Part shown: one piece after another, positions 1 through 8,002 of the stretch | Numbering within the stretch: the stretch's first letter is position 1 | Layout of the letters: each line of letters starts with the position of its first letter | DNA from: Allopusillimonas ginsengisoli | GTDB lineage: Bacteria; Pseudomonadota; Gammaproteobacteria; Burkholderiales; Burkholderiaceae_B | Assembly: GCA_005239165.1 (NCBI GenBank) | Contig: RAPG01000021.1 | Span: 1-34,868, forward strand | Reading direction: 5' to 3' | DNA length: 34,868 nucleotides | Translations under genes and position numbers: made by a program | Notes under the pieces: model-generated | Database searches by the model: none | What the model was told of the DNA's origin: nothing | Seen by the model: the letters and a program-made list of their open reading frames with translations, nothing else

Positions 1-540
1 GCGAGACGAAAGTTCTTCGATCTGCATGTGGCCAACCAAAGCCAGCTTGCCAAGCAGGCTCTGGACTATATCGGCGAGCTCTACGAGATCGAGCGTGAAA
101 CCAAAGCGCTAGATGCCAATGAGCGATGGCGGATCCGTCAGGAGAAGGCCAAACCGATTGCAGACAAACTGCATGCGTGGATGCTGGCGCAACGACTACG
201 GGTGCCTGATGGATCGGGCACGGCCAGAGCACTGGACTACAGCCTAAAACGCTGGGTGGCGTTGACACGCTACCTGGATGATGGGCAAATCCCAATCGAT
301 AATAATCATATCGAACAGCAAATTCGACCTATAGCCTTGGGCCGCAGAAACTGGCTCTTCGCAGGCTCCTTGCGGGCAGGCCGTCGTGCCGCTGCCGTCA
401 TGAGTCTGATCCAGTCAGCCAAATTAAATGGTCATGACCCGTATGCGTATCTGAAGGACATTCTGACCCGGTTGCCCACACACAAGGCCAGCCAGATCGA
501 CGAACTGTTGCCGCATAATTGGCAACCCGCCACACCCTGA
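1..540 (+). CDS. tnpC: IS66 family transposase (TnpC), C-terminal part
   Basis: The frame is open from base 1, so the gene is cut by the window edge and the GTG at 28 is not a true start. The last ~180 residues are visible. They include the segment IDNNHIEQQIRP followed by GRRNWLFAGS, a conserved part of the IS66 DDE transposase core near the catalytic glutamate. The tail ends in DELLPHNW, the short motif seen at the C-terminus of IS66 TnpC proteins. The protein catalyses cut-and-paste movement of the element. The visible part shows no stop or frameshift, so the copy may be intact. Confidence 0.9.
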   Translation, partial: ARRKFFDLHVANQSQLAKQALDYIGELYEIERETKALDANERWRIRQEKAKPIADKLHAWMLAQRLRVPDGSGTARALDYSLKRWVALTRYLDDGQIPIDNNHIEQQIRPIALGRRNWLFAGSLRAGRRAAAVMSLIQSAKLNGHDPYAYLKDILTRLPTHKASQIDELLPHNWQPATP

Positions 541-549
541 ACAGCAACA

Positions 550-569
550 ACGCCCGCATCAGCGGGCGT
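550..569 (+). terminator. Stem-loop after IS66 tnpC
   Basis: An 8-bp perfect GC-rich stem (ACGCCCGC / GCGGGCGT) with a 4-nt loop lies 10 bases after the transposase stop and inside the element end. There is no clear T-run, so it may be a weak terminator or only part of the IS end structure. Confidence 0.4.
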
Positions 570-712
570 CAAGGTGGGTTAGCCGGAAGCTTACGATTGC
601 TCTCGTTTTCGCCCCTGTCGTCGATGTAAATGCTGCACGGAATGAGTACAATAGCTAGGTGCGCGTTTCAACTTTTGGAGAGTAATTGCGTGTCAGACTC
701 CAAAGATTTCAA

Positions 713-738
713 CAGACCGGATTCTAGATGCCGGTCTG
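713..738 (-). terminator. Stem-loop between the IS66 end and the DUF4365-like gene
   Basis: CAGACCGG and CCGGTCTG form an 8-bp perfect inverted repeat around a 10-nt loop, 43 bases beyond the stop of the minus-strand gene that ends at 782. Position suggests a transcription terminator for that gene. The T-run is poor, so the call is tentative. Confidence 0.4.
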
Positions 739-781
739 AACTGACCTTTCGTTAGTACTCAACTGGTTGGGCCAGCGCACA

Positions 782-1783
782 CTAATTCTGATTTACGCCC
801 CGTCGAAGTTCGTAGACGGACAAGAACCAAATCTTCTGTTGTGGCATGGTGTCGGCATTGGCCGATATCAAGCGTTCGCGCCGAAGGACGGTTAAGACGA
901 CCGACTGGTGCCGATGTGGAAAGAGTACGTTGGCGCGTATACCGAGATGGTCAACAACCTTCTTCCATCCGTCGCCGCAATCGGTCACTCTTGCGCGCCC
1001 GAGCATGTCGATGTCATTGAGCTCGTCGATCATTCTTCGAGCGATTCCTATCAGCGTCAAACTTTGCATTTGCCGTTCGACAAGTCTGCTCTGATTTGTG
1101 ATGTGTCGCCATCCGACTCGATTCACCAATACTTCGCCAAGCGTCGGATTTGTCGTAGGGAAAGACAGCGTCGACCATTGCTTATAGAATCCTCGCGCGG
1201 CTTGACGTAGGGTTTCTTTACCTTTGGGGACAATCAAGTCTTGGCGCATGGCCTCGATCAGCGGCAAGACTTTGTCGATTGGTCCCGTGCCGCAGAGTCG
1301 ATGGAAGTCACCCTTCGAATGAGAGCCAAATCGCTGAGCCTTTGGCAGCAATAGGAGATGCTTGTTCGTCGAAGAATAGATGCTTGGATCCTTAAGATCA
1401 CCCCACCATGCAGGTGGATTTTTCCTATCTTCTGTATCGTCTACAAAAACAATGACGCACGGTCCTGGCATTGCATTCCAGCGCGGCTTGTGTCCGTTGA
1501 GGTAGGCCTCGCCAAGCTTTACGCCGATTCGGTCGGGATGCTTCTTTTGATCGGCGCGGTAGCCGTTACCGCCGCATTTTACCTGTACAAAGACAATCCC
1601 CCCTGTTTCCGTGTTGCCCCGCCTCATGATAATGACACCGTCGATGCCCTTGTCATTTCTGGCGTCGAATTCTTGCCATAGACAATCCCATGGCTCGCGG
1701 ACAAATGTCTCTACGACGCGGATGCCGACGGCCTCTTTTTGAACGTTTGAATAGATGGTCGCGCCCGCCGCTTTAGATGCCAT
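782..1783 (-). CDS. DUF4365-type restriction-endonuclease-fold protein
   Basis: The N-terminal ~150 residues carry the DUF4365 signature, a PD-(D/E)XK nuclease fold. It shows NDKGIDGVI followed about 20 residues later by VFVQVKCGG, giving the Asp and the Q-x-K pair of the catalytic centre. Such domains are found as DNA-cleaving effectors in defence genes. The C-terminal ~130 residues are a second, unrecognised domain with GWRHIT and later a beta-rich stretch. This is loosely reminiscent of phage-associated barnase/EndoU/colicin-like RNase domains, but that is only a resemblance. I chose the ATG at 1783 because the upstream TTG at 1792 has no ribosome-binding sequence. It lies alone between an IS66 end and a MITE. 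Confidence 0.7.
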   Translation of the reverse strand: MASKAAGATIYSNVQKEAVGIRVVETFVREPWDCLWQEFDARNDKGIDGVIIMRRGNTETGGIVFVQVKCGGNGYRADQKKHPDRIGVKLGEAYLNGHKPRWNAMPGPCVIVFVDDTEDRKNPPAWWGDLKDPSIYSSTNKHLLLLPKAQRFGSHSKGDFHRLCGTGPIDKVLPLIEAMRQDLIVPKGKETLRQAARGFYKQWSTLSFPTTNPTLGEVLVNRVGWRHITNQSRLVERQMQSLTLIGIARRMIDELNDIDMLGRARVTDCGDGWKKVVDHLGIRANVLFPHRHQSVVLTVLRRERLISANADTMPQQKIWFLSVYELRRGVNQN

Positions 1784-2017
1784 GTTCGTCAATGAAAGAG
1801 GAGTTACCTACGGAATGTAGGCAGCAATTTTCGCATGAAAAGCGCGCGTTGCATCGCGTACCGAGCGAGGCCGCAGACGAAGATATGAAATTCGCCAGCC
1901 TAGCCCTTAGGCGTCTATACGCGTCGGCTTTACAGTGACTGCTGCCGGTCGCCGGTACGCCTTCCCAACGACAGGATTCGGGCAAGCTGATCGGAGCGTC
2001 ATGCGGTTGCTTCGGGT

Positions 2018-2158
2018 CGAGGCTGTGTGAAAACGTCAGAAAATTTGGGAGACTGAAAAATCGACCTCACAGATCGAGCGCTATTCAATTTTTTCGTACT
2101 CGGGGATGGTAAGAACACCTTTGATAATGGGCTATGGCAGCGTTTTCACACAGCCTCG
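2018..2158. repeat. 141-bp MITE-like element with 18-bp terminal inverted repeats
   Basis: CGAGGCTGTGTGAAAACG at 2018-2035 is repeated in inverted form at 2141-2158 with no mismatch. The interior (about 105 bp) has no open reading frame. Size and structure fit a miniature inverted-repeat element mobilised in trans; the end sequence resembles ends of common proteobacterial insertion sequences, but I cannot name the family. It sits in the gene-free stretch 1784-2248. The rest of that stretch shows nothing convincing; a 70-residue reading frame at 1773-1985 has no recognisable features. Confidence 0.75.
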
Positions 2159-2248
2159 GCCGAAACGCGACGGTGACCGATGTCGCATCTCTGTCCTGAG
2201 TCGCCATCCGCCACTCCCAGATCCTTACCGATTAAACAAATGATCGTG

Positions 2249-2653
2249 TTATCTCGCACCGACAAGTTGCGCAACGATCGCGCCGACTGATAGCGCCAGT
2301 GCAACTAATGACACGCCCAATGACCATATGAACTTGGAATGGTCTTGATCCTGACCGGCGAGAATGGCCGCGAGGTACGGGAGGTTGATTGCGTGACGCA
2401 GCTTGCCAGCTCTTGGTGCGAATAAGTGTACGGATGAGTTTTCGCCAGTTTTATATCGGTACTTGTAGTCAAGATGATAATAGAGATAGCCGAAAAGAAT
2501 ATGCTTGTCACAACCGAGCTTATTCGCAACGGCTAAGATGTCGATTCCAATCATCACCTTTCCGATGTTCGGCCCATCACCAGAGAATGAGGCTTCGTAC
2601 ATATCGTATATGCAGCGGAGAACTTGGCGCTCGGTCGGTATGAATTTCGACAT
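2249..2653 (-). CDS. Small C-terminally anchored membrane protein, unknown
   Basis: This 134-residue protein is not recognised. Residues 1-105 are soluble and look mostly helical. The last ~25 residues (IWSLGVSLVALALSVGAIVA) form one hydrophobic membrane segment ending in a short LVGAR tail. The layout, a soluble sensor-like part plus a single C-terminal membrane anchor, is common among small defence effectors. However, the sequence alone does not prove such a role. It runs in the same direction as the DUF2569 gene starting at 3583, 108 bases away, and may be co-transcribed with it. Confidence 0.6.
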   Translation of the reverse strand: MSKFIPTERQVLRCIYDMYEASFSGDGPNIGKVMIGIDILAVANKLGCDKHILFGYLYYHLDYKYRYKTGENSSVHLFAPRAGKLRHAINLPYLAAILAGQDQDHSKFIWSLGVSLVALALSVGAIVAQLVGAR

Positions 2654-2761
2654 GACGAAGAACTATCCCATAAAACGCACACCTGAATCCGCCCCAAACT
2701 CTACTTTAGCCCCGTCGAAACGGGTGTCATGTAGCCGGTGAAGATTTGTCCCGCGTATTTC

Positions 2762-3583
2762 CTACAAGGTCGGCTCCGACCTGGGGGCAGGGGAATGTGG
2801 CGTCATTGCAGTGTGCCCCATATAGTAGGTGTTGCGGACCCTTCTCGATAGTTTGAGGTACGCTGTCCATATTGAAGCGCTCAATAGCCCTTTGATTAGA
2901 GCGGCGATGATTTCCATACCTGCGTCAGCCATCGAAACATCAAGAAAGTGATTTGCAAGGAAACTATCGGCGATGGTCGTCGCTATAGGTGTCACCCATA
3001 ACACAGCGATCGTCAGGCTCACCGAACCTGGATGATGAAATTTGAATAGTCGATAACCTGCAGTAAAGGACGCGCCTGCCGCTATCCAGGCCAACACCCA
3101 TGAACTATCTTTGTAGTTCTGCCACGCTGGGAGGCCAATTAAATTGGGGTACAAGGCCTCGGCTTCGCCAAGATTATTAGAAGTCTGACCAAAACCAAAG
3201 AGTGGGGTGAGAACCATCAAAACGATAACCAACCAAAGAAGCCATCCGCCAACGCCCCTTAAATGGAGGTCGCGTTCGGCATTTTTGGCGGCCTTAACTT
3301 GATCGAATTTCGGTGTAACGGGACGCTTGTTTCTTTTATAAGGCCACAGGATGTTGCTTTGGGCTTCTTTATTACCAATGAAGCCATCCATTATCCAGAC
3401 AATCCCTTGCATAGCAGCAAAAACGACAAGGAGTAGCGCCAAAATCAAAAAGAAAAGGCTCCATTCAGGCTTGCGGTCTGAGAGCGTTGCAGTCGCTGTC
3501 GCGATAGAACCCAATGCCAGTGTGACCCATGCCAATACCGATATCAGTTTGGCAATTCGACTCATACCCTCTTTCGCATTCAT
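2762..3583 (-). CDS. DUF2569 domain membrane protein
   Basis: A 273-residue integral membrane protein. Two hydrophobic segments lie in the first ~70 residues, followed by a charged loop (about 80-105) and then LRGVGGWLLWLVIVLMVLTP, the hallmark start of DUF2569. Further membrane segments follow around 165-180, 190-210 and 220-240, and the C-terminal tail is hydrophilic and proline-rich. The function of DUF2569 is not established. In this place, next to another small membrane protein and a caspase unit, a role in an accessory defence cassette is possible but is inference. Confidence 0.75.
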   Translation of the reverse strand: MNAKEGMSRIAKLISVLAWVTLALGSIATATATLSDRKPEWSLFFLILALLLVVFAAMQGIVWIMDGFIGNKEAQSNILWPYKRNKRPVTPKFDQVKAAKNAERDLHLRGVGGWLLWLVIVLMVLTPLFGFGQTSNNLGEAEALYPNLIGLPAWQNYKDSSWVLAWIAAGASFTAGYRLFKFHHPGSVSLTIAVLWVTPIATTIADSFLANHFLDVSMADAGMEIIAALIKGLLSASIWTAYLKLSRRVRNTYYMGHTAMTPHSPAPRSEPTL

Positions 3584-3668
3584 TCTGTTTCCTTAGCTTT
3601 CAATATTTTCAAATTAACACAATTGGCTCAGGAGCGCCCATAAGAATAAACGTCATGTAGCGTTTGTT

Positions 3669-3696
3669 GGGAAAAGGGAAAAGGGAAAAGGGAAAG
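3669..3696. repeat. Tandem heptamer (GGGAAAA) x4
   Basis: Four head-to-tail copies of a 7-base unit (the last ends in G instead of A) lie in the 326-bp gene-free stretch 3584-3909. They are 85 bases upstream of the DUF2569 gene start and about 210 upstream of the caspase start. Short tandem repeats can change copy number by slippage and alter promoter spacing. The rest of the stretch holds a candidate promoter for the caspase and no other clear gene. Confidence 0.8.
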
Positions 3697-3853
3697 AGGT
3701 TGGCTTTGATCTGCGCGACACATAAGGACGACGTCATCCGGTAATCCCCCCTACATGGACGCTCCCGGTTTGCCAAGCCTTCAACGTCTCCAGCATCAGG
3801 TAAAGAGTGCACCCGTACCGGACCGTGGTAAGCCCACTTTGTCTTAGGTTTCC

Positions 3854-3909
3854 ATAATGGTCTTCCACCGAGACCGTATAATTGAGTTACACATAACAAG
3901 ATAGGATAC
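3854..3909 (+). promoter_or_regulatory. Candidate promoter and ribosome-binding site of the caspase/membrane unit
   Basis: A perfect sigma-70 -10 box TATAAT lies at 3877-3882, 28 bases before the ATG at 3910. The -35 position (about 3854) is a poor match (ATAATG), so the promoter may need an activator. AGGA just ahead of the start codon is a short Shine-Dalgarno. The -10 box and AT-rich leader are the only promoter-like signal in the 300 bases upstream. Confidence 0.5.
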
Positions 3910-4605
3910 ATGATGAAACGAAGTGCATTGCTTATCGGAAACACTGGCGGCCTCGAGGGTATCGGTGTAGATATTGAACGTACACGCAGGTTTCTGATGA
4001 GTCCCCGTGGCGGCCAATGGAAAGACTCTGAAATAACGGAACTTTTCGACCCCAGCAAGAAGCAGGTTGATCAGGTTTTCCGTAGCATTAGTAGCGGGCG
4101 GGTGGACTACTTTTTCTTCTTGTTCACAGGTCATGGGTGTCATTATGGCCAGACCGAGCTTTCTCTAAACGACCACGAAACACTGCACGAGTCTGAGTTG
4201 AACTCATTAGCAGACCGGCAGCTAAGCATCTTTGACTGCTGTCGGGTGGAGCGTTCGATTGTTAGCGAGGCGCTGGAGGCACGAGCCATAACCCTTGATT
4301 CTGTCGATATTACCAGGCGACGCTATGAAGACCGGATCATGCAGGCGGCCAAGCAGCATGTAAAACTCTACGCATGCTCGATTGGTGAGTTTTCCTATGA
4401 TAGCCCAAAGGGCGCTATATACCTGACGAACCTCCTAAGTGCGGCAGAATCCGTCTCCAAGGATATTATTACGGTCGAGGAGGCTCATAGCGCTGCTCGT
4501 GTTCAGACCATCGCAGATGCGACTCGGAATGGCAATAAGCAGACCCCCGCAGCCGTTCAACCAAAGCTGCCTCGCGACATGCAACTGATCCTTTCCATTA
4601 AATGA
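3910..4605 (+). CDS. Caspase-like (peptidase C14 fold) protein
   Basis: A 231-residue stand-alone protease of the caspase fold. The first strand is SALLIGN (5-11). The catalytic histidine is His75 in FLFTGHGCHYG and the catalytic cysteine is most likely Cys111 in LSIFDCCR, spaced as in bacterial C14 caspase-like proteases. There is no extra sensor or death-like domain, so it should act with a partner. The stop codon overlaps the start of the following membrane-protein gene (ATGA at 4602-4605), which implies translational coupling and probably a shared complex. By analogy with caspase-gasdermin and caspase-effector defence loci, it may cleave or activate that partner, which is inference. Two ATG codons (3910, 3913) are equally possible starts. 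Confidence 0.85.
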   Translation: MMKRSALLIGNTGGLEGIGVDIERTRRFLMSPRGGQWKDSEITELFDPSKKQVDQVFRSISSGRVDYFFFLFTGHGCHYGQTELSLNDHETLHESELNSLADRQLSIFDCCRVERSIVSEALEARAITLDSVDITRRRYEDRIMQAAKQHVKLYACSIGEFSYDSPKGAIYLTNLLSAAESVSKDIITVEEAHSAARVQTIADATRNGNKQTPAAVQPKLPRDMQLILSIK

Positions 4606-5480
4606 GCATCGCGACACAGGAGGAGCCGAGGGACTCCAACCCTCCAGGCTCGGCGAGCGCGTCCAATGATCCGTCAGCATCCAAAAGCTTACCCTCACAC
4701 TACAGTCTGAAAGCTGATGATGTCGATCCGGAGCTTGGGAAGACAATCAGAGAGATTGTTATTTGTTCCGAACAGTTCATTGTCTACATCGACAAGGACT
4801 TATGCGTTCAGTGGTACACGACAGACGAACACGAGGAGCCGGATTACTGCGGCGAGGTTCTGAACTTGGTTGCTACGCTGGAAGCACAGTCGAACTTCAT
4901 GACGGACAAGTCAATGCTCTTCGACTTCCGCAAGCGCATTGGTGAGGGGTTGGCGCGCTGCCTATCTGGGTACCCGAAAGAGACCTCGATTGCTGCTCTC
5001 GAGGAAGTTGCCGTTGAGATGAGGGCGCGCAACAAGGATGTCTCCTGGGTTTGGTACTTTCAAGCCTCGTATTGGGTGACACTTTTTCTCGCGGTCGTTT
5101 TTGCCGTCTCCTGGCTTGTACGCGACTGGCTTCGCCCCGAGATTGGCCCCGCTGCTTTCGACGTTGTTCTTGGTTCCATATGTGGGACTTTCGGGGCGCT
5201 CTTGTCTGTGACTGTCCGAAGCAACCGTCTCACCTTTGACGCAAATGCTGGCAAGAACCTTCACGTGCTTGAAGGCCTGGCAAGGGTCGCTGTTGGCGCC
5301 ATTGGTGCACTGCTTACCGCCTTAGGTATAAAGGCGGGCTTGATTCTTGGCGGGACCACGTTTTCTGGAAACCAGTTCGCGCTACTACTATGCCTTTGCA
5401 TCTGCGCGGGCGCGAGCGAGCGTCTTGTGCCGTCTCTAGTTGCCACTGTCGAGAGGGTGACCTCCAATGGGAGGGGGTGA
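4602..5480 (+). CDS. Four-helix membrane protein coupled to the caspase
   Basis: This is a 292-residue protein of no family I can name. Residues 1-45 are Ser/Pro/Asp-rich and look disordered, and 46-145 are a soluble domain. Then come four hydrophobic segments near 150-172, 185-207, 226-248 and 258-275, ending with AGASERLVPSLV and a short tail. Segment two contains a glycine-rich GSICGTFGALL. The small-residue-rich helices suit oligomerisation or pore formation. The ATGA overlap with the caspase gene argues that it is the substrate, anchor or effector of that protease. The last 14 bases overlap the frame of the IS30 transposase that follows, so the extreme C-terminus could have been changed by that insertion. 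Confidence 0.75.
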   Translation: MSIATQEEPRDSNPPGSASASNDPSASKSLPSHYSLKADDVDPELGKTIREIVICSEQFIVYIDKDLCVQWYTTDEHEEPDYCGEVLNLVATLEAQSNFMTDKSMLFDFRKRIGEGLARCLSGYPKETSIAALEEVAVEMRARNKDVSWVWYFQASYWVTLFLAVVFAVSWLVRDWLRPEIGPAAFDVVLGSICGTFGALLSVTVRSNRLTFDANAGKNLHVLEGLARVAVGAIGALLTALGIKAGLILGGTTFSGNQFALLLCLCICAGASERLVPSLVATVERVTSNGRG

Positions 5481-6678
5481 AGCAGGTCGCGAGGATATAG
5501 GTCGATGTAGAAGTCCGGATGAAGCAGCGGCCTCGAATCTACTATATGGAGACCAGAAAGCTCTGATGTGGGAACGCTGGCATAAGGGCGAATCACTTCA
5601 GCAGATCGCCCAGCTGTTTGATCGACACCACTCTTCGATCCAGCGGATTCTTGCGGAGACTGGCGGCATACAACCAGTGTCAAGATGTCGATCCGGTCGG
5701 GCGCTGACGTTAGCCGAGCGCGAAGAGATCTCGCGAGGCCTGATTGCGGACCATTCGATCCGCTCGATTGCCATGAGGCTCAAGCGGGCGCCCACCACGA
5801 TCAGCAGGGAAGTCAGTCGTAACGGAGGGTCATCGGATTATCGTGCCTGCTTGGCGGATCACGCGGCGTGGGACAGAGCACTTCGCCCTAAAGTTTGTAA
5901 ATTGGCAGACAATCGAAACCTAGCGCACCTGGTCGGCGAGAAGCTCAAACTGCAGTGGTCACCGGAGCAGATTGCTGGATGGTTGAAGTGCGCCTATCCC
6001 CAAAGCGAGGAATATCAGGTGTCGCACGAAACCATCTATCGCACGCTCTTTGTTCAGGCGCGCGGCGCACTGAAGAAGGAATTACTGGCGCACTTGCGAC
6101 GTACACGAGTCATGCGTCGCTCTCGTCATCATACGCAGAAGACAGACAACCACGGCCGGATCGTCGACGCTGTCTCGATCAGCGAACGGCCAGCTTCCGC
6201 GGAAGGCCGCGCGGTTCCTGGGCATTGGGAAGAAGACTTGCTATTTGGCAGCAGTAACAGTCAGATTGCGACTCTGGTGGAGCGTCAGACGCGCTATGTC
6301 ATGCTGGTGAAGGTGGCAGGCAAGGATACCGAGACGATGGTCAATGGGTTGATCAAGCATGCCCGACAACTGCCACGGGAACTCTATAAGTCGCTCACCT
6401 GGGATCGAGGCAAGGAAATGGCCGATCACAAGCGATTCACTCTGGCTACGGATATCAAGGTATTTTTCTGCGATCCCCCAAATCCCTGGCAACGGGGGAC
6501 CAATGAGAACACCAACGGTCTTATGCGCCAGTATTTGCCAAAGGGAATTAACCTGTCTGGTTACTCACAAGCCAAACTCAACGCTATCGCGAGGCGATTG
6601 AATGAGCGTACGAGAAAAACCTTAAACTACGAAACACCAGCCCAACGATTTAACCAGACGGTTGCATCCACCGGTTGA
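5467..6678 (+). CDS. IS30 family transposase
   Basis: A full-length protein (up to 403 residues). An N-terminal helix-turn-helix (KALMWERWHKGESLQQIAQL and the following segment) is followed by a second DNA-binding part with HSIRSIAMRLKRAPTTISRE. The DDE catalytic core shows GHWEEDLLFG (first Asp), SLTWDRGKEM (second Asp) and GTNENTNGLMRQYLPKG (Glu), classic for IS30. The frame opens inside the end of the membrane-protein gene, and an ATG at 5566 is an alternative, shorter start. I could not find matching terminal inverted repeats on either side, so the borders of the element are undefined. It may be an end-less remnant or have very divergent ends. Confidence 0.9.
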   Translation: MGGGEAGREDIGRCRSPDEAAASNLLYGDQKALMWERWHKGESLQQIAQLFDRHHSSIQRILAETGGIQPVSRCRSGRALTLAEREEISRGLIADHSIRSIAMRLKRAPTTISREVSRNGGSSDYRACLADHAAWDRALRPKVCKLADNRNLAHLVGEKLKLQWSPEQIAGWLKCAYPQSEEYQVSHETIYRTLFVQARGALKKELLAHLRRTRVMRRSRHHTQKTDNHGRIVDAVSISERPASAEGRAVPGHWEEDLLFGSSNSQIATLVERQTRYVMLVKVAGKDTETMVNGLIKHARQLPRELYKSLTWDRGKEMADHKRFTLATDIKVFFCDPPNPWQRGTNENTNGLMRQYLPKGINLSGYSQAKLNAIARRLNERTRKTLNYETPAQRFNQTVASTG

Positions 6679-6734
6679 ATCCGCAGTCGATCTGAGACGT
6701 TCGACGTTTCTTTACGAGAATCGGCAGTGCTGAA

Positions 6735-6770
6735 AGCCGACGACTAACCTAGGGACTATTAGATGTCGGC
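6735..6770. terminator. Inverted repeat between convergent genes
   Basis: AGCCGAC at 6735-6741 pairs with GTCGGCT at 6764-6770 in the 196-bp gap between the convergent IS30 transposase and the EAD1-caspase gene. The position suits a two-way terminator, but the loop is long (22 nt) and there is no strong T-run. Confidence 0.3.
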
Positions 6771-6874
6771 TGTCTTCTGTAAGCTTGACAAGGTCTAGTG
6801 GGGTATTTTTCGTCTTGAGCTTTCGCTGGCGCCAGATCCTTTCGTGTCAGGCGAGTATGCTTAAATAGCTGCCC

Positions 6875-7975
6875 TCAAGGCGCCTGCAGTATCGCCAACT
6901 GCAGATGGTTCGAGAAGTCTTCCTTCGCTGCCCTAAGTAAGCTGTCGAAGTTGATACTCCGGCCTCCGCCGCCCTGTTTCAGCGTGCGAAGCGCTGCATG
7001 CCAAGCAGCCTGACCACTGGGATGAAACTGGAGACGGGACAGGTCGCCACCGGCGCGGCTCCATACCTCCTGGTCCTGTGGTCCGAATGGGTAGAGGTCG
7101 ACTAAGACCCTCTCTAACACTGACCATGGGTCCTTCTCTTGCGTCGTGGGCATGATCTCGGGGCTGTATGGAGACTTCCTCCCGCCTTGGCTCAGCGCGA
7201 TAGCGAAGTTCACTTCAAGATTGTCAGCCTTAAAAATAGGGTGCTGATCGTTTGGGATCAGTTTAGGCACCTCTTCGGAGACGTAGCTAAACAGGTCAAA
7301 GACCTTGATGAAGCCGCTGGCGCCCTTGTCGGCAGCCCCGCGCAAACCTGCGAGCAGTGCGGTCGTGAAAACGCTGTTCCTCGCGCCGATAAATACGGCA
7401 GACACTTCATCAGCACGGCATGATGCCATCAGAGCGCGTCCGCTTCCGACTGCCAGCTTTGCGAAGGTGTTTTGGGTATAGCCAGACTTGAATTCGTGGC
7501 CTTTGCCATCAGTCAATCTTTTCGAGATTGCAGCACCCCCAGCATGACAGGCGTCAATGAAGACCAGCAGTCGCTTTGCCTTGATCTGCGCAAGTGCCGC
7601 AGCTAACTCATCGGAGCTAATGGATGTGTTCTCAATGTCAGCGAGGTCGCTATCCACGGTCACCAGTATGCTGTCCTCATTACCCGCGTTGCCCACGACG
7701 GCTCCATGGCCGGAGAAGAACACGCAGGCCGTGTCATTAGGGCCCGCGCGAGTAGCCAGTTCGTTTAGACCATTCAACACAGCTGCCCGTGTAGCATTTC
7801 CGTCCAAGAGAGTGACGACGTTGGCTGGGGCATAGGCACAATAGTTAGGCGACGAGAGTGTCGCGGCGACGTCGTTGACGTCGTTCAGGATCGCAGCAGG
7901 TAGGCTAGAGATTTGCTGATAGTTCGCCACGCCAATAAGGAGAGCGTGACCTTGCGGGTAGCCAGTTGAGTTCAT
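6875..7975 (-). CDS. Caspase-EAD1 effector protease
   Basis: A 366-residue protein of two parts. Residues 9-260 are a caspase-like (C14) domain with the opening strand HALLIGVANY, catalytic His90 in FFSGHGA and catalytic Cys143 in LLVFIDACHAGG. Residues about 283-366 are an EAD1 domain (effector-associated domain 1, a small helical death-domain-like adaptor), recognised by LYPFGP, VWSRAGGDLSRL and AWHAALRTL. The upstream GAP1-like protein ends in a matching EAD1. By the published model for EAD domains, like-with-like EAD contact would bring this protease to the GTPase complex for activation. It is the last gene of the minus-strand operon, 27 bases after GAP1. Cell killing by proteolysis on phage sensing is the expected but unproven outcome. 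Confidence 0.9.
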   Translation of the reverse strand: MNSTGYPQGHALLIGVANYQQISSLPAAILNDVNDVAATLSSPNYCAYAPANVVTLLDGNATRAAVLNGLNELATRAGPNDTACVFFSGHGAVVGNAGNEDSILVTVDSDLADIENTSISSDELAAALAQIKAKRLLVFIDACHAGGAAISKRLTDGKGHEFKSGYTQNTFAKLAVGSGRALMASCRADEVSAVFIGARNSVFTTALLAGLRGAADKGASGFIKVFDLFSYVSEEVPKLIPNDQHPIFKADNLEVNFAIALSQGGRKSPYSPEIMPTTQEKDPWSVLERVLVDLYPFGPQDQEVWSRAGGDLSRLQFHPSGQAAWHAALRTLKQGGGGRSINFDSLLRAAKEDFSNHLQLAILQAP

Positions 7976-8002
7976 GATTTCAAGGATGGGTATGTGGGAG
8001 GA

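Larger units (their letters stand above)
1..594 (+). mobile_element. IS66-family element, distal end (left part outside window)
   Basis: The window opens inside an IS66-type transposase gene. After its stop codon at 540 comes a stem-loop and then a sequence that, read on the minus strand from 594, begins GTAAGC. That is the usual outer sequence of IS66-family terminal repeats. The same GTAAGC signature recurs at two other IS66 remnants in this window (ends at 23356 and 24061), but the inner sequences differ, so they are different IS66 members. The other end lies outside the window, so target-site duplication cannot be checked. Confidence 0.8.

Noticed and set aside
1773..1985. 70-residue minus-strand ORF upstream of the DUF4365-like gene
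   Set aside because: Low-complexity cysteine/serine-rich translation, no ribosome-binding site and it overlaps the start of the real gene; treated as chance.
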